NCBI GenBank assembly: GCA_030374805.1
Contig: JARGSG010000254.1
Location: 140,756 to 204,755 of the forward strand
From: Gracilaria gracilis
Lineage: Eukaryota > Rhodophyta > Florideophyceae > Gracilariales > Gracilariaceae
Direction: 5' to 3'
DNA: 64,000 nt
Shown here: positions 39,977-50,370 of the stretch, one piece after another
Numbering within the stretch: the first letter of the stretch is position 1
Layout: the number at the start of each line of letters is the position of its first letter
Position numbers and translations under genes: made by a program
Notes under the pieces: model-generated
What the model was told of the DNA's origin: nothing
Seen by the model: the letters and a program-made list of their open reading frames with translations, nothing else
Database searches by the model: none

Positions 39977-42466
39977 ATGGTGAAGCAACGCCTGCTAAGC
40001 ATACCATCAAGTGTCCGCAACTTCCAAACACCGCGTACCTGCAGCCCATGCCTGCAAGCCAAGCTAACGCCCCGTCCACATCCAACCACAAACCACAATC
40101 ATTTCCGCGGTGAGGCCCTATCATCCGATATATGCGGACCACTCCCCCAAACGTCCAACCCCGGAAACAAATATATGATCACATTCATCGACATGCACAG
40201 CCGATACTTGCAAGTACACTTCGGCAAAGACCGCAAAAGCCTGCCACAACACATCCATTTCATAGTCCAGCACGTGCACAACGCCACAGGACGATACCCT
40301 GCCATATATGTGACTGACAATACAAAGGGGTACCTAAAAAAAGAGACAAGCCACCATACAAGAACTCTGGAATGGACCACATCACGTCCCTTCCCTACAC
40401 ACCTCAACAAAACTCAATTGCCGAACGAATCAACCGCACGCTGCTACAAGCCGCGCGCTCCACACTAATTCACAGCCGACATCCCCGAGAATACTGGGAA
40501 GATGCAGTGTGTGACGCAGCGTTCAAATACAATCTCATCTTCCACCACAGCCTATAAAGGATGCCATACAAAGCATGGCACAACCGGAAACCTCCACACA
40601 AAACTCTCATCCCATTTGGGCACTTAGGGTATGCTTTCTTCCCAACCGACCCAACCAGGCAACCCAAACTGAACGATCTTGCAACCCCATGCCGATACAT
40701 GCACGGCATTGACCACAATAACATCATGGTACTCATCACTGGCACCGGCCAATACCGGCGAGTACGTACATATAACTTCCATCCATACGACCCCAAACGG
40801 GACCCATCGTTCACGCACGCAAAAGCATTTAAGGCGTTCCGATGGCACCCCACGCCAACAACCATCACCGCAACAACTCCCGCCCTATTAAGCCGCAAAC
40901 AAGCCAAAACATACCCGATGCCTCAGAATGGGAAGAGGCGCACGACTTCGAACTAACCAAGCTGGACAAAATAAATGCAGTTAAATGGCTCCACCCAGAC
41001 AAACTACCACACAAATTAGTCCCTCTGAAGATGACATATCGCTACAAGCGAGATGTTAACGGCAAAAGTACGGAACGCAAAGCCAGATGTAACATTCGAT
41101 GTGGTCTGATGCAGCCATACACACACTTTGATCCACGAAAAATAGCAGCACATCTCTCCCAGAAATCCACAACGCGCCTCATTTTTGCAATAAGTGTACA
41201 GCACGGATTACATCTTGAGCACTTTGACATGACATTCGCATTTCCACATGAACGGTACAACCATTGCCGACCAGTGTTCGTCAAACAACAACCCCAGTTC
41301 AACGGAGACTATCGCCACAACACACCAGGTGGCCTACTTTTGAAAAACATCTACGGCTCCCCTGCGGCGGGATACGCATTCTTACGTCAAGCATGTGAGT
41401 ACCTCAAAGGTCTCGGATTCCAACAATCAGAAGACGACCCCGCACTCTTCACACGTCGCAAATCAAAGCACGAATACACAATCCTATGCCTCAATATCGA
41501 CGATTTTCTTGTGGCTTCCACACACACCAGTCTAACAGACACGTTATTTCAAGAGTTAAAACGCAAGTACAACATCAAAAGACTTGGGTGACCGCAACGC
41601 TACACTGGGTGGACCATTCGATACAACAAGGAGGACAGTGCACACATATCACAACCCAACACAATCCGCAGTATACTCGAGAAACTAGACCTTATCACAG
41701 CCAACCGAAGACAATGGCCATATTCCAGCGGTCTCACCTCCAAGAACCAACTCAAGACGACACCTCTACTCGCTCGAAAATAGAACTGTAACGTGAAATA
41801 GTGCGTGAGCTCAGATGGCTTGTAGACAGAACCAGACCAGATCTTGCATACATTTTCGGCAACCTCGCCCGCGCTCTCACCAATCCCACACAACGCCGCT
41901 GAACGCACCTCAAAGCTGTAGCCAGATATCTGCGCCACACAGCATCACACGGACTCATATACCGCAAGACAGACATCGCTGGGATACAGATCTTTGCAGA
42001 AGCAGACTACGCAGGTGATCTTACTGCACGCAAGCCCAATAGCGGCGCGGTGTACTGCTATGCAACGAACCTTGTTGACTGGACGTCCCGACGTCAAAGA
42101 ACGCAAACACTGAGCACCTGCGAAGCCGAGTATGTCGCCGCAACATCCGCAGTGCCAAACACTCTCTTCTTCCAATTCATAACCGTTTTCCTGCTTCCCA
42201 GCCAACAACCAGCAACTCCATTCTATGTAGACAATCATGCGGCAATATCCGTTGCGCTCAACACCGGCGCAACAAAGAGGCGGAAGTTCATAGATGTACG
42301 GCACCACTTTCTCCGCGAACGTTTGCAACGCGGCAACATTGACATCAAGCACATTCCGTCAACGGAGAACACAGCGGACATCATGACTAAGCCGCTCAAG
42401 CTAGCCGCGTTCAAGTACCTGACAACCAACCTTCAACTTACTCCAGCGCCGTCGCACTTCAACTGA
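39977..42466 (+). pseudogene. Outer copia pol, decayed: integrase, RT, RNase H
   Basis: Integrase: SDICGPLPQ and NKYMITFIDMHSRYLQV, then YVTDNTKGYL, and after a frame change YTPQQNSIAERINRTLLQAA. RT at 40842-41591: HLEHFDMTFAFPHERY and CLNIDDFLVAST, in which the catalytic YVDD reads NIDD. Frame breaks follow from 41591 to 42050. RNase H: TLSTCEAEYVAATSAV, FYVDNHAAISVAL, RRKFIDVRHHFLRERL, HIPSTENTADIMTKPL, ending at 42466, 20 bp before the 3' LTR. At least four frameshifts or stops. The region 39515-39976 between gag and integrase is too decayed to read. Confidence 0.8.
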
Positions 42467-42486
42467 GCGGACGAAGTCAGAGGGGC

Positions 42487-42662
42487 TGTCATCACGCACC
42501 ACTTCTCCCCGACGACTTCACCGCTCCCTCAAACTGCGCCGGCCTTCCATCCCGCGTCATCACACACACCGATGCAACGTGTACACTGCGTCGATAAGCC
42601 AATAAAGAACGGCCGACGGCGACCTCGACTCCAACCGTCGGCCTCATCGCTCTGGCATATGA
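42487..42662 (+). repeat. Outer element 3' LTR
   Basis: 176 bp from TGTCATCACGCACC to GGCATATGA, then the duplication CACAG. It keeps the 68 bp missing from the 5' copy. It shares CAATAAAGAACGG with 31736-31812. Confidence 0.85.
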
Positions 42663-42667
42663 CACAG

Positions 42668-43927
42668 TAAAAATGCGCAGCTACGTCGGCGCCATGTAGT
42701 GTCTTGCAGAGTCAAGTCGGGCGGCGTCGTGGAGCGCCTGGAGAGTTCCACGATACGACACGAAACGCAGTGCCGCCTTGCGTCCTCGTCGTTGCCTTCG
42801 AAACTTGTGTGCTCAACGCTTGTGGAGAGTGGCTTTTCTCCTCCTCCCCGAGCTTGAGTGCCCCACGATTGCTTGTAATATCGTTTTCGTTTTGTTCCCG
42901 AACCCACTTTGGCTTGCGTTTTGCTCTCACCTCTAATCACTGATCGCCGTTGTTCAATTGCTCTTGCACTGCTTTTCGCTTTCTGTCGTTGCCGTACGTG
43001 CCTTCATCAGCCACGCTTTACCGTCTCTCGCATCTGTCTTGGGTTGCTTCTCATCTTGCTTGTGATCAGCTTTTTTTGCTGCTCCATCCTTTCGTTTCAA
43101 GCGTGCTCGTGTGCAAGCAAGCTTGCTTTGCTTGCTGCTCCTTGATTGCTCTGTTGTTCCGAACTTATTTGACTTGTTGTGCCCGCGCTTGATATACACC
43201 CAACGTGCTGGTGTTACGTAAATCAACGTCGCGCACCACATGATATCGTCTTACATTCTGTTGGAGTTGCCTAAACGCCTACAGCGTTTTCTGCATACCA
43301 GACGCCACCACTTGCTCACTGCCACCGCTAACCCGTCTCAAGAGCTGCAGCACAGCTCGTGACAGACCGCAGCTCATTCGTAGTGCGTCTGCAACAGCAG
43401 GCGAGTAACACTGGCACATGTTGCTTGCAACAACAGGCTCGACAGCCACGTCTGAAAAGCGCGGCGACGAGGCGCCATTGGAGCTCGTACTCACCGAGGC
43501 AAAAATGAGCCGGCGGGAACGCGTCCGGTGTCGATGTACTCTTCAGCGCGCTGGGTTTGATGAGCGTGTTGGCTTCGCTCCGTCGTTCAAGGGATTGTTG
43601 TATCGCTTTGGATGGTGCGCGCGGTATGAGTGATGTTGTTGACGGGTTGGACAGTCTCAGTATCAACAGGGGTTGACACTCATCTCGATGCGTAAGGCGC
43701 GACAGCTCATTGTTGGCTGTCCAAGAGCTATTGTGTGCCGAGTAAGGTGCAGCGTGCGTCTTGTTTCAAAGCTGTAACAGTGTTGTGACTTTTTGGCAAT
43801 TCGTTTCTACTGTTCCGCAGGAAATGTCATGAACGGAAACCACCAAACTATTTCAATTCTTACAAGACGTTAGCTGAAGCAGTTGAAGTGGGGCACTGCA
43901 AGTAGGCAATCGTGCTCGAGTCAGCCA
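42668..43927. other. No gene recognised
   Basis: Thymine- and cysteine-codon-rich sequence with short ORFs. It should contain the 3' LTR of the third copia element, but I could not match it to the sequence right of 48232. Confidence 0.35.
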
Positions 43928-46900
43928 TCACATGCACAATTCGGCAAAGGTATGGCGACGACTTTGTGATCGCCGGCGAACCAATCTGGAACGGCGTGCT
44001 ATCAATGCTGCTGCCCAAAGGCCACAATCTGACAGAATCAATGATCCGTGCCACGCAGGAGCTGCTTGGAAATCAAACGGTCCCATGCAAAAATATGTGT
44101 AATAGTCGAGTCGCACAAGACCTCGTTCGACCGCATCCTTCACCAGATGGTACTTGACCTCTATGTGTTTGGTACGCTCGTTGAGTACTTCATCTCTCGC
44201 AAGTCTGATCATGCCCTGGTTGCCCCCAAATATGTCAACGCATCTTTCTGAATCTCCAAGTAGTTCGTTCATCAGTCTTCTTAACCAGATTCCCTCCCGA
44301 ACTGCGTAGGACATCGCGACAAATTCCGCTTCCAAGGTAGACTACATAACTATTGTCTGCTTCTTGCTTCGCCAGGATATCGGGCCACCACCGAATGTAA
44401 ACACAAACGTACTCGTAGACCTCCTATCGGCCCGATCACATGCAAAGTCTGCATCAGATGTCCCTTCCAACACCGCTTGGTTCCCTGAACGATATTATAT
44501 CGCAGAACGTCTCGTTATGTAGAGGTACTTCAGGACCTTCTTCGCTGCATTCCAGTGTCCACCAGTATGCTTAGTCATAAAAGGTGCCAAGTAGGCTACT
44601 GATAAAGATATCCCGATGGAACGTGTTGCATAGGTGCATCAGGGATCCTACTAAGACGCGGAATGGGGTCTTATGTGCGAGATCGTCTCGACTTTTCCGG
44701 AACATCGTGCTCTGCAGTGGGACATATACGTTGGTAGCTGTGTTCACGCGAAATTGTTCAGCCCGACGTTCAATCATGGGCATATTATTCACGCGCAGTG
44801 TCCTGCGATCCTCAATACGCTCGATGATCATTCCGAGGAGCTTCCGCGGCTCCTGATACACTGTAATCTGAACATGAATTATGTAGCTTCTGCACAAATG
44901 CTTGTAGATCTTCCTTGCCTCATCCCAAAACCAGACCGTCATCCACGTACACTAAGACCAAAACACGATAGTGTCCAGTATCATAAAAGAAAAGCCCAGG
45001 ATCGTTCTCTGATAGCTGGCATCCCAACTCGCGCATAATGCTTTTGAACTTTCTCCGCCATGCTCTCGCTGCTTGGCGTATGCTGTAAATGGCTTTGCTA
45101 AGTTCGTAGACATAACTGTGTTTCTTCTGATCTGTGGAGCCTTCGTGTTGGCACATGTAGAAATTTTCTGGAAGATCTCCATACAGGAACGCTGTTCGTA
45201 CATCGAACTGTATGACTTCAAATCCATGGGCTGCCATAACGGATAGCACAGTTCTTACTGTGCTCCACTTCACCACCGGTGCGAACAGCTCTGTGTAATC
45301 TATTCCGGCTCGTTGGGTAAAGCCGCGCGCTACAAGACGTGCAGGGTAGCGCTCCACTCTTCCCTTTTCGTCACGCTTCTTTAAGAACAGCCATCTATTG
45401 GCGACCGGTTTGCAGTTTGGCGGGCGCGCGACTAATTCCCAAACCGATTGCTCGTTCATGTCGTTGATTTCTCCTTGCATCGCAGCCTTCCACTCTAATG
45501 CTTCTTTCCCAGTCAATGCTTCAGTTACATTCAAAGGGTTATCATAGTCGTCATTGCCGATTACATTGACTTTTGGCATTGCCAGTACTATGTCTGGAGT
45601 AAAGCGCTGTGGCTGCTGACGCATTCTTGCTGAACGTCGCGACGCGGGACGGTAATGAGTTACGACCTCAGGGTCGTAGGTGTACTCTCCATGCGCGTCT
45701 ACGTAGATCAAATCATCATCTTCGTCCTTCTCCAAGATATCCTCAGTCATGATTTTATTCTACTTCCATATGATCATTCTTCATATCCACATGCTTCTCT
45801 TCATCTGCCATAACATCAGCTTCTCCTGGGCTCTCAGATAGGTCCACTTCGCCTGTAGGCGATGTGTTAACGGCCTTGGGCCATCCGATAACCTCTTCGT
45901 TGAAGGTCACATCCTTGGAGACGATCATTTTGTTCCCATCTGAGACAAACACCCCGTAGCAGGCTCCCCGCTCGTAACCAATAAGAATTCCCTGAATGAT
46001 ACGATTCTTGTACTTAGAGCTCTGCTCGCAACGCTCTTTTGGGATATGTACGTAGTACAGAGCGCCAAAGGTGCGTAGGTGTGAAATATCTGGCTTCCTG
46101 CCTGTGAAGGCCTCAAAGGGTGTCATGTCTCTCTCGGCTTCCCTACGGACGAACGTTCGGTTCCTGAGATAGTTTGCAGTCTTAACTTCCTCACCCTACA
46201 GTTGGCTGCTGCGCAGGGTGCCTTAAAGTGGTCACGACATCGTTATCGCCTCGTCGTTCAACGTGCGGTTCTGGGGTTCCACTTTGCCATTAGATTCCGG
46301 GCTGTACGCAGGAGATGGTTCCAGATGTACTTCACGTATTCTCAGCCAAGTAGACATGTCATCAGAGAGATACTCGCCTGCATTATCGTAGCGAATCCTC
46401 TTCAGCTTTTTCCCGGTTTGTTTCTCGAACAATGCGATCATTTCCTTCACCCTACTGTCAACCTGGCTTCTGTTCTAGAGCATCCTAACGCCTGACATTC
46501 CACTCTTGTCATCGTACAGGGACACGAAGTACTTGGATCTAGACAGTGTCTGAACATCTACTGCTCCTAACACGTCTGTGTGAACGAGTTCCATTACTCC
46601 TGTTGCAGCCAGTACCGTTAGTGGTCAGCGTGGTGTTCTCGTGGATTTTCCCTCCACGCATGGTTCGCAGTGCCCTAGGGTACTTAATTTCTGCTTGGAG
46701 ACACCTTTGACAATGTTCAAAGTCTTCCGAAGATAGTCAAGACTCGTATGTCCAAACCGTTTGTGCCAGAGAACGGTAAACTGTTGACGGCCATGCAGTG
46801 ATGTACTCGTGTTCGCAGCTTTAGGGTAAACACCCAGCTCATACAGTCTTTCACTAAGTTCCATACCCAAGGTCAGAAGCTCTGTAATGCACTGATTTAC

Positions 46901-47200
46901 TATCAATGCACTGCCATTCCCTTCCGCATTTCTCATAAAGACTGCCGTATATCCTTTGCGCCGGATTGCGCTCACCGACATGAAGCCACACATGAGCCCT
47001 GGGACATACAATACATCGTGAAGGTATACCTTTGTGAGCTTTCCCAGCTCATTAAGTACCCAACATTGCGCCCTTCCTTCACCGGCCATCATGATCTTCG
47101 TACCATCACCAACTGACACGCTTGCCTTTGCAGAAGACTGCAGTGCTGACACGAAGTATTCCTTATTGTTGGTCATGTGCCTGGAAGCACCAGAGTCAAC
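43928..47200 (-). pseudogene. Third copia pol, decayed
   Basis: Protease: VDSGASRHM directly after a stop at 47201. GAG-pre-integrase: LWHKRFGHTSLDYLRKT and GHCEPCVEGK. Integrase: KRIRYDNAGEYLS and PAYSPESNGKVEPQNRTL. RT at 45750-44920: IQFDVRTAFLYGDLPENFYM and LVLVYVDDGLVLG with an intact YVDD. RNase H at 44335-43928: EAEFVAMSYAVREGIWLRRL, FGGNQGMIRL, RTKHIEVKYHLVKDAV. The RT ORF and its neighbours are separated by stops or frame changes near 46625, 46230, 45755, 44920 and 44570. The RT frame alone, 276 codons, is uninterrupted. Confidence 0.85.
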
Positions 47201-48151
47201 CTACCAGCTTTGTTCTTGCACTTTCCGCACTCTGTGGTTCGCCACGAATGCTGTTTCGCTGAAAACTACACAATCTGAATACTTTTCTATATCACGTGTG
47301 AGATCAACAATTTCCATAGCATCATCTTCGTGATGTTCGCACTGTGCTACTAGAAGTGTCTCTACTTCTTCGGCGTCGCTGCCGTCGTTCCCTCCCGACT
47401 GCCCACGCTTGTTGGACCTTTTACCCTTGTAACTCTTACTTTCAGGGTTATGCCAGCAATTCCTCTGAATATGTCCTCTCTTGTTACAGAAGAAGCATTT
47501 GTGCGAGCGTTCAGAACGCTTTGTTTGTACCTGAAGCGCCTTAGTTTGAAACCCATCTACACTGGAACCTCGTTTCTGCTTATCGAGTTGGCCCTCTTTG
47601 GCAATCAACCTTGGTACAGCATCTTTCAGAGTAGCACCGGTCTGATTCGTAACTTCAGCCGTCAAATCGAAGTCCTTCGTTAACCCTCTGAGAATTGCTC
47701 TCAACTTTTCAGCATCAGCCACAGTGTGTCCAATACCTCCCAGTTTCATCTCTGGTACTGCTAGACGATTAATGTAGTCCAGGACATTTTCAGATGCGTC
47801 CATCTTCATTTCCTGGTAGTGTTCTAATAACGCGTCGATGCTAGCCTGAGAGACCATCTCGAAGTTCGAATTCAATGTATCCCAGACTTCACAGGGGTCT
47901 CTCATCTTCATCACCGGCGCGACACATGATTCATGAGCCGATAACAGTATGCAAGACAATGCAATGTCGCATCGCGTCTCATATTTCATCTTAGCATCTA
48001 GATTCTCGGGCTTCGCTTCTTTTCCGGTCACAATCTGCCACATGCTTTTCAATCGTAAGACGAGTTCTATTTTGTGTGACCACATAAAGTAATTATCGGC
48101 CTTCAATAGCGGGATCCGCAGCCGAGCGGCGTCAAATAGCGAGTCTGACAT
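47201..48151 (-). CDS. Third copia gag
   Basis: 316 codons from the ATG at 48151 (MSDSLFDAARLRIPLL). The Gag/UBN2-type region (YFMWSHKIELVLRLKSMWQIV, then VWDTLNSNFEMVSQASIDAL) is followed by a basic stretch and a CCHC knuckle, CFFCNKRGHIQRNC. The stop at 47201-47203 is in frame with the protease VDSGASRHM a few codons later. It could be a nonsense mutation or a readthrough point between gag and pol. An in-frame ATG further upstream exists, but the start at 48151 fits family length better. Confidence 0.85.
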   Translation of the reverse strand: MSDSLFDAARLRIPLLKADNYFMWSHKIELVLRLKSMWQIVTGKEAKPENLDAKMKYETRCDIALSCILLSAHESCVAPVMKMRDPCEVWDTLNSNFEMVSQASIDALLEHYQEMKMDASENVLDYINRLAVPEMKLGGIGHTVADAEKLRAILRGLTKDFDLTAEVTNQTGATLKDAVPRLIAKEGQLDKQKRGSSVDGFQTKALQVQTKRSERSHKCFFCNKRGHIQRNCWHNPESKSYKGKRSNKRGQSGGNDGSDAEEVETLLVAQCEHHEDDAMEIVDLTRDIEKYSDCVVFSETAFVANHRVRKVQEQSW

Positions 48152-48341
48152 CGTGTGGCACTGACAGATGTACCCAAAGCGATAGCAAAAAGATAGAAAT
48201 GAATAGTGCTTCGTTGAAGCGCCCAATAACCTGTTGGGTGGTTGGTTTTCAGAGTTATCAAGGTTAAAGAGCTTCCACTCCGTTTCTCTAGATTTTACTT
48301 TAGTGGGACACTATTTGTACGCCGGCTTCCACGCGGGAAGC

Positions 48342-48629
48342 TGCAGAATTTTTCTGTCTGCCCTTAGCATTTCAAATGTATGTGCTCCAAACTTCCGTTT
48401 GGAGCTGCACCATTCGGTACGTTTTGGAAAGCATTAGTGCGATCTCTACCGACTACAAAACTGAATTCAAACTCCAGCAAAGTGCAGCACCGAACATGGT
48501 ACTACACGACGGTGCAGTACGTAAGAGATCCCAATAATGCGTTCCAAAACGTATCGAATGGTGCAGCTCTAAACGGAAGTTTGGAGCACACACATTTCAA
48601 ATGCTAAGGGCAGACAGAAAAAGTCTGCA
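48342..48629. repeat. 288-bp fold-back element
   Basis: Two arms of about 115 bp in inverted orientation, starting TGCAGA(A/C)TTTTTCTGTCTG on each side and sharing GCTCCAAACTTCCGTTT and GCTGCACCATTCG(G/A)TACG. The loop is about 60 bp. Arms match at roughly nine in ten positions by eye. No coding capacity and no clear target duplication. It lies in or beside the 5' LTR of the third copia element. A MITE or fold-back transposon is the likely identity. Confidence 0.75.
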
Positions 48630-49545
48630 CTGGTATGATAATGGGGTCACTATGATGATGATTGCGTGCGCTCGTTTTCGCCCATGGCGCTACGCATCGT
48701 GATGTGACAATGGTATATCTTGCGGTGCAAGCGAGCGGTGCAGTTTTCGCTTTGGGTACGAGTTTTGCTTCGGTTTAGTTGACAATGCGCCTTGCGCGCC
48801 ACTTTGATTTCGCCCAAAAGCCGTCCTGTCCCACGAGCGAAATTCTTTCCCGGCGTTTCTTTGTTTTTACCTTTAGCAATCACACTGCGGCTGTTTATTG
48901 CTGCCTGGTACACTGCAATCATGGATCGTGGCTGTGCGATGTGCGGGAAAACTCACCCTGGCATGTAAGTTGTCTTTGCTTCCTGCGTTTGCGCGAGTAT
49001 GTTGCACTTTCTGCCTCTTGGCTTTCTTTTCCTCGTCATGTATTGAATAAGCCACGGTCAAGGCAAGTTTTGCGGGCGCCGTTGCAACAATCGATGGGCT
49101 GTGTAGAGACGCTGGGATGGGCTCAATGCCGCGAAAAACAAGCATCACAACCTACAACAAGATAATCAGAGTGACGAGCAATACGAGCCCCAAGAAATTG
49201 AACGAAGTGATGAGCAACGGGATGTCCAACAAGATCAGCAACCCGTTCCACCTCATCAAACACCGAATCGTGCACCGCCAATATCACTTACCGTTCAGTG
49301 CACACCGAATTCTGACCGCTCGCTTCATTGGTGGGGGTGTGGGCTTTCGTAAAAACCGACGGAAACTTCACACACAAGGGAGTTCTAATGTGGTTCGACC
49401 GAGAGCTCGATCAGCATTGGTATGTTTTCTAGCCATCTAACCTTATGATTCTTCTCTAGCTCTCGATTGATCTAACGAGTACTAACCTCTGAGCGTTTAT
49501 TCCTTACGAGACTGTGGTGCTAGGCTATTAACGGATTGTGGCCGC
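48630..49545. other. No gene recognised; Gln/Asp-rich short frame
   Basis: At 49132-49345 a plus-strand frame reads a Gln/Asp/Glu-rich peptide (HHNLQQDNQSDEQYEP and so on) of coding-like composition, but it lacks a start and any known domain. The rest is without features. Confidence 0.3.
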
Positions 49546-50370
49546 TTGTGGATTTGTCTTCGTAACGTACCTGTTCTGTACAATGTTATTGCACGAAACC
49601 CTACCGATGAACCATCTCTGTTACCAGTTTCGTCACCGCCACGGGCTCATCTCAGCACCACCACTGTTGCTTCTCCAACGCAACCACTGACGCCTTCTGA
49701 AGCTCAGCGTGTTACCACTATTGGTCAATCTGTGTTTCTGCCGCGTTTGCCAACTCAGCCCACCAACAAAGCATTCCCAACTCGTACAACATCTTTGGCG
49801 CAGTTGGAATCAGGGCCTCTTCGTACTGTTGATTCTCTTGCGTTGCCATCTTGATCAACAATTCCAGCTCAACGCGATACCAACAATACTTCACCTCCGA
49901 ACTTATCAATGTCGCCTCTCCACTTCCAACGCGTTGTGAATGGTGACCGATCTCTATTGGCATCTGCATCACCACTAGAAACCCAACCTGCTGCGACGCC
50001 AGTCGCATCTTTCTCACCACCACAGCCATCATTTCGGACGCACGGCACCACCAGGAGTGCACCGACATCGTCACTTTTGCTGCTGCTATGAACGACTGTT
50101 AGCCAAAGCGACCAGCCAAGTTCCTCGCTTATGCCAAAAGCTTCTCTTCAACCCAAGATCTCGGATCCCTCTAAAAAACGCCCTTGCACTCCCTACCCTG
50201 TTGGGCATGAAAAACCGGTGCTGCAAGGCGATGGCACCAACATAGAATCACGTTCTAATCATATACCGCTGATATCTGGGCAGCTACTTTCGCCCGCTTC
50301 GCTTTCTGCCAGCCGAATGTCGAACAGCGAAAGACATGGTCGAGACAACAGTGTCACCATGGCGTGGTAG
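49546..50370 (+). pseudogene. Ser/Pro/Thr-rich disordered ORF with stops
   Basis: One plus-strand frame is open from 49546 to 50370, except for stops at 49852-49854 and 50089-50091. The product is rich in Ser, Pro, Thr and Gln (LLPVSSPPRAHLSTTTVASP and similar), with a final segment KKRPCTPYPVGHEKP. No fold or family was recognised. The persistence of one frame across 275 codons is the only evidence that it was coding. Confidence 0.3.

Larger units (their letters stand above)
31736..42662 (+). mobile_element. Outer Ty1/copia retrotransposon, interrupted in its 5' LTR
   Basis: The 5' LTR is split: 31736-31812 and 38245-38280. The 3' LTR is 42487-42662. A perfect 5-bp target duplication CACAG flanks it (31731-31735 and 42663-42667). 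Both LTRs begin TGTCATCAC and end CTCTGGCATAT(C/G)A, and carry GATAAGCCAATAAAGAACGG with a polyadenylation signal. The 5' copy lacks about 68 bp between two TCATCAC words, a microhomology deletion. Coding capacity: gag-protease at 38441-39514 and decayed pol to 42466, all plus strand. Confidence 0.85.
43928..48231 (-). mobile_element. Third Ty1/copia retrotransposon
   Basis: Minus-strand gag and pol in Ty1/copia order with a primer-binding site at 48219-48231 (GGTTATTGGGCGC on the coding strand), directly preceded by CCAACA. The 5' LTR therefore begins at 48232 on the genomic strand. Its full length and the 3' LTR were not found. It is inactive through several stops and frame changes. Confidence 0.75.

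Noticed and set aside
43250-43850. 3' LTR of the third copia element
   Set aside because: TGTTGG words occur, but I could not align them to the sequence right of 48232.
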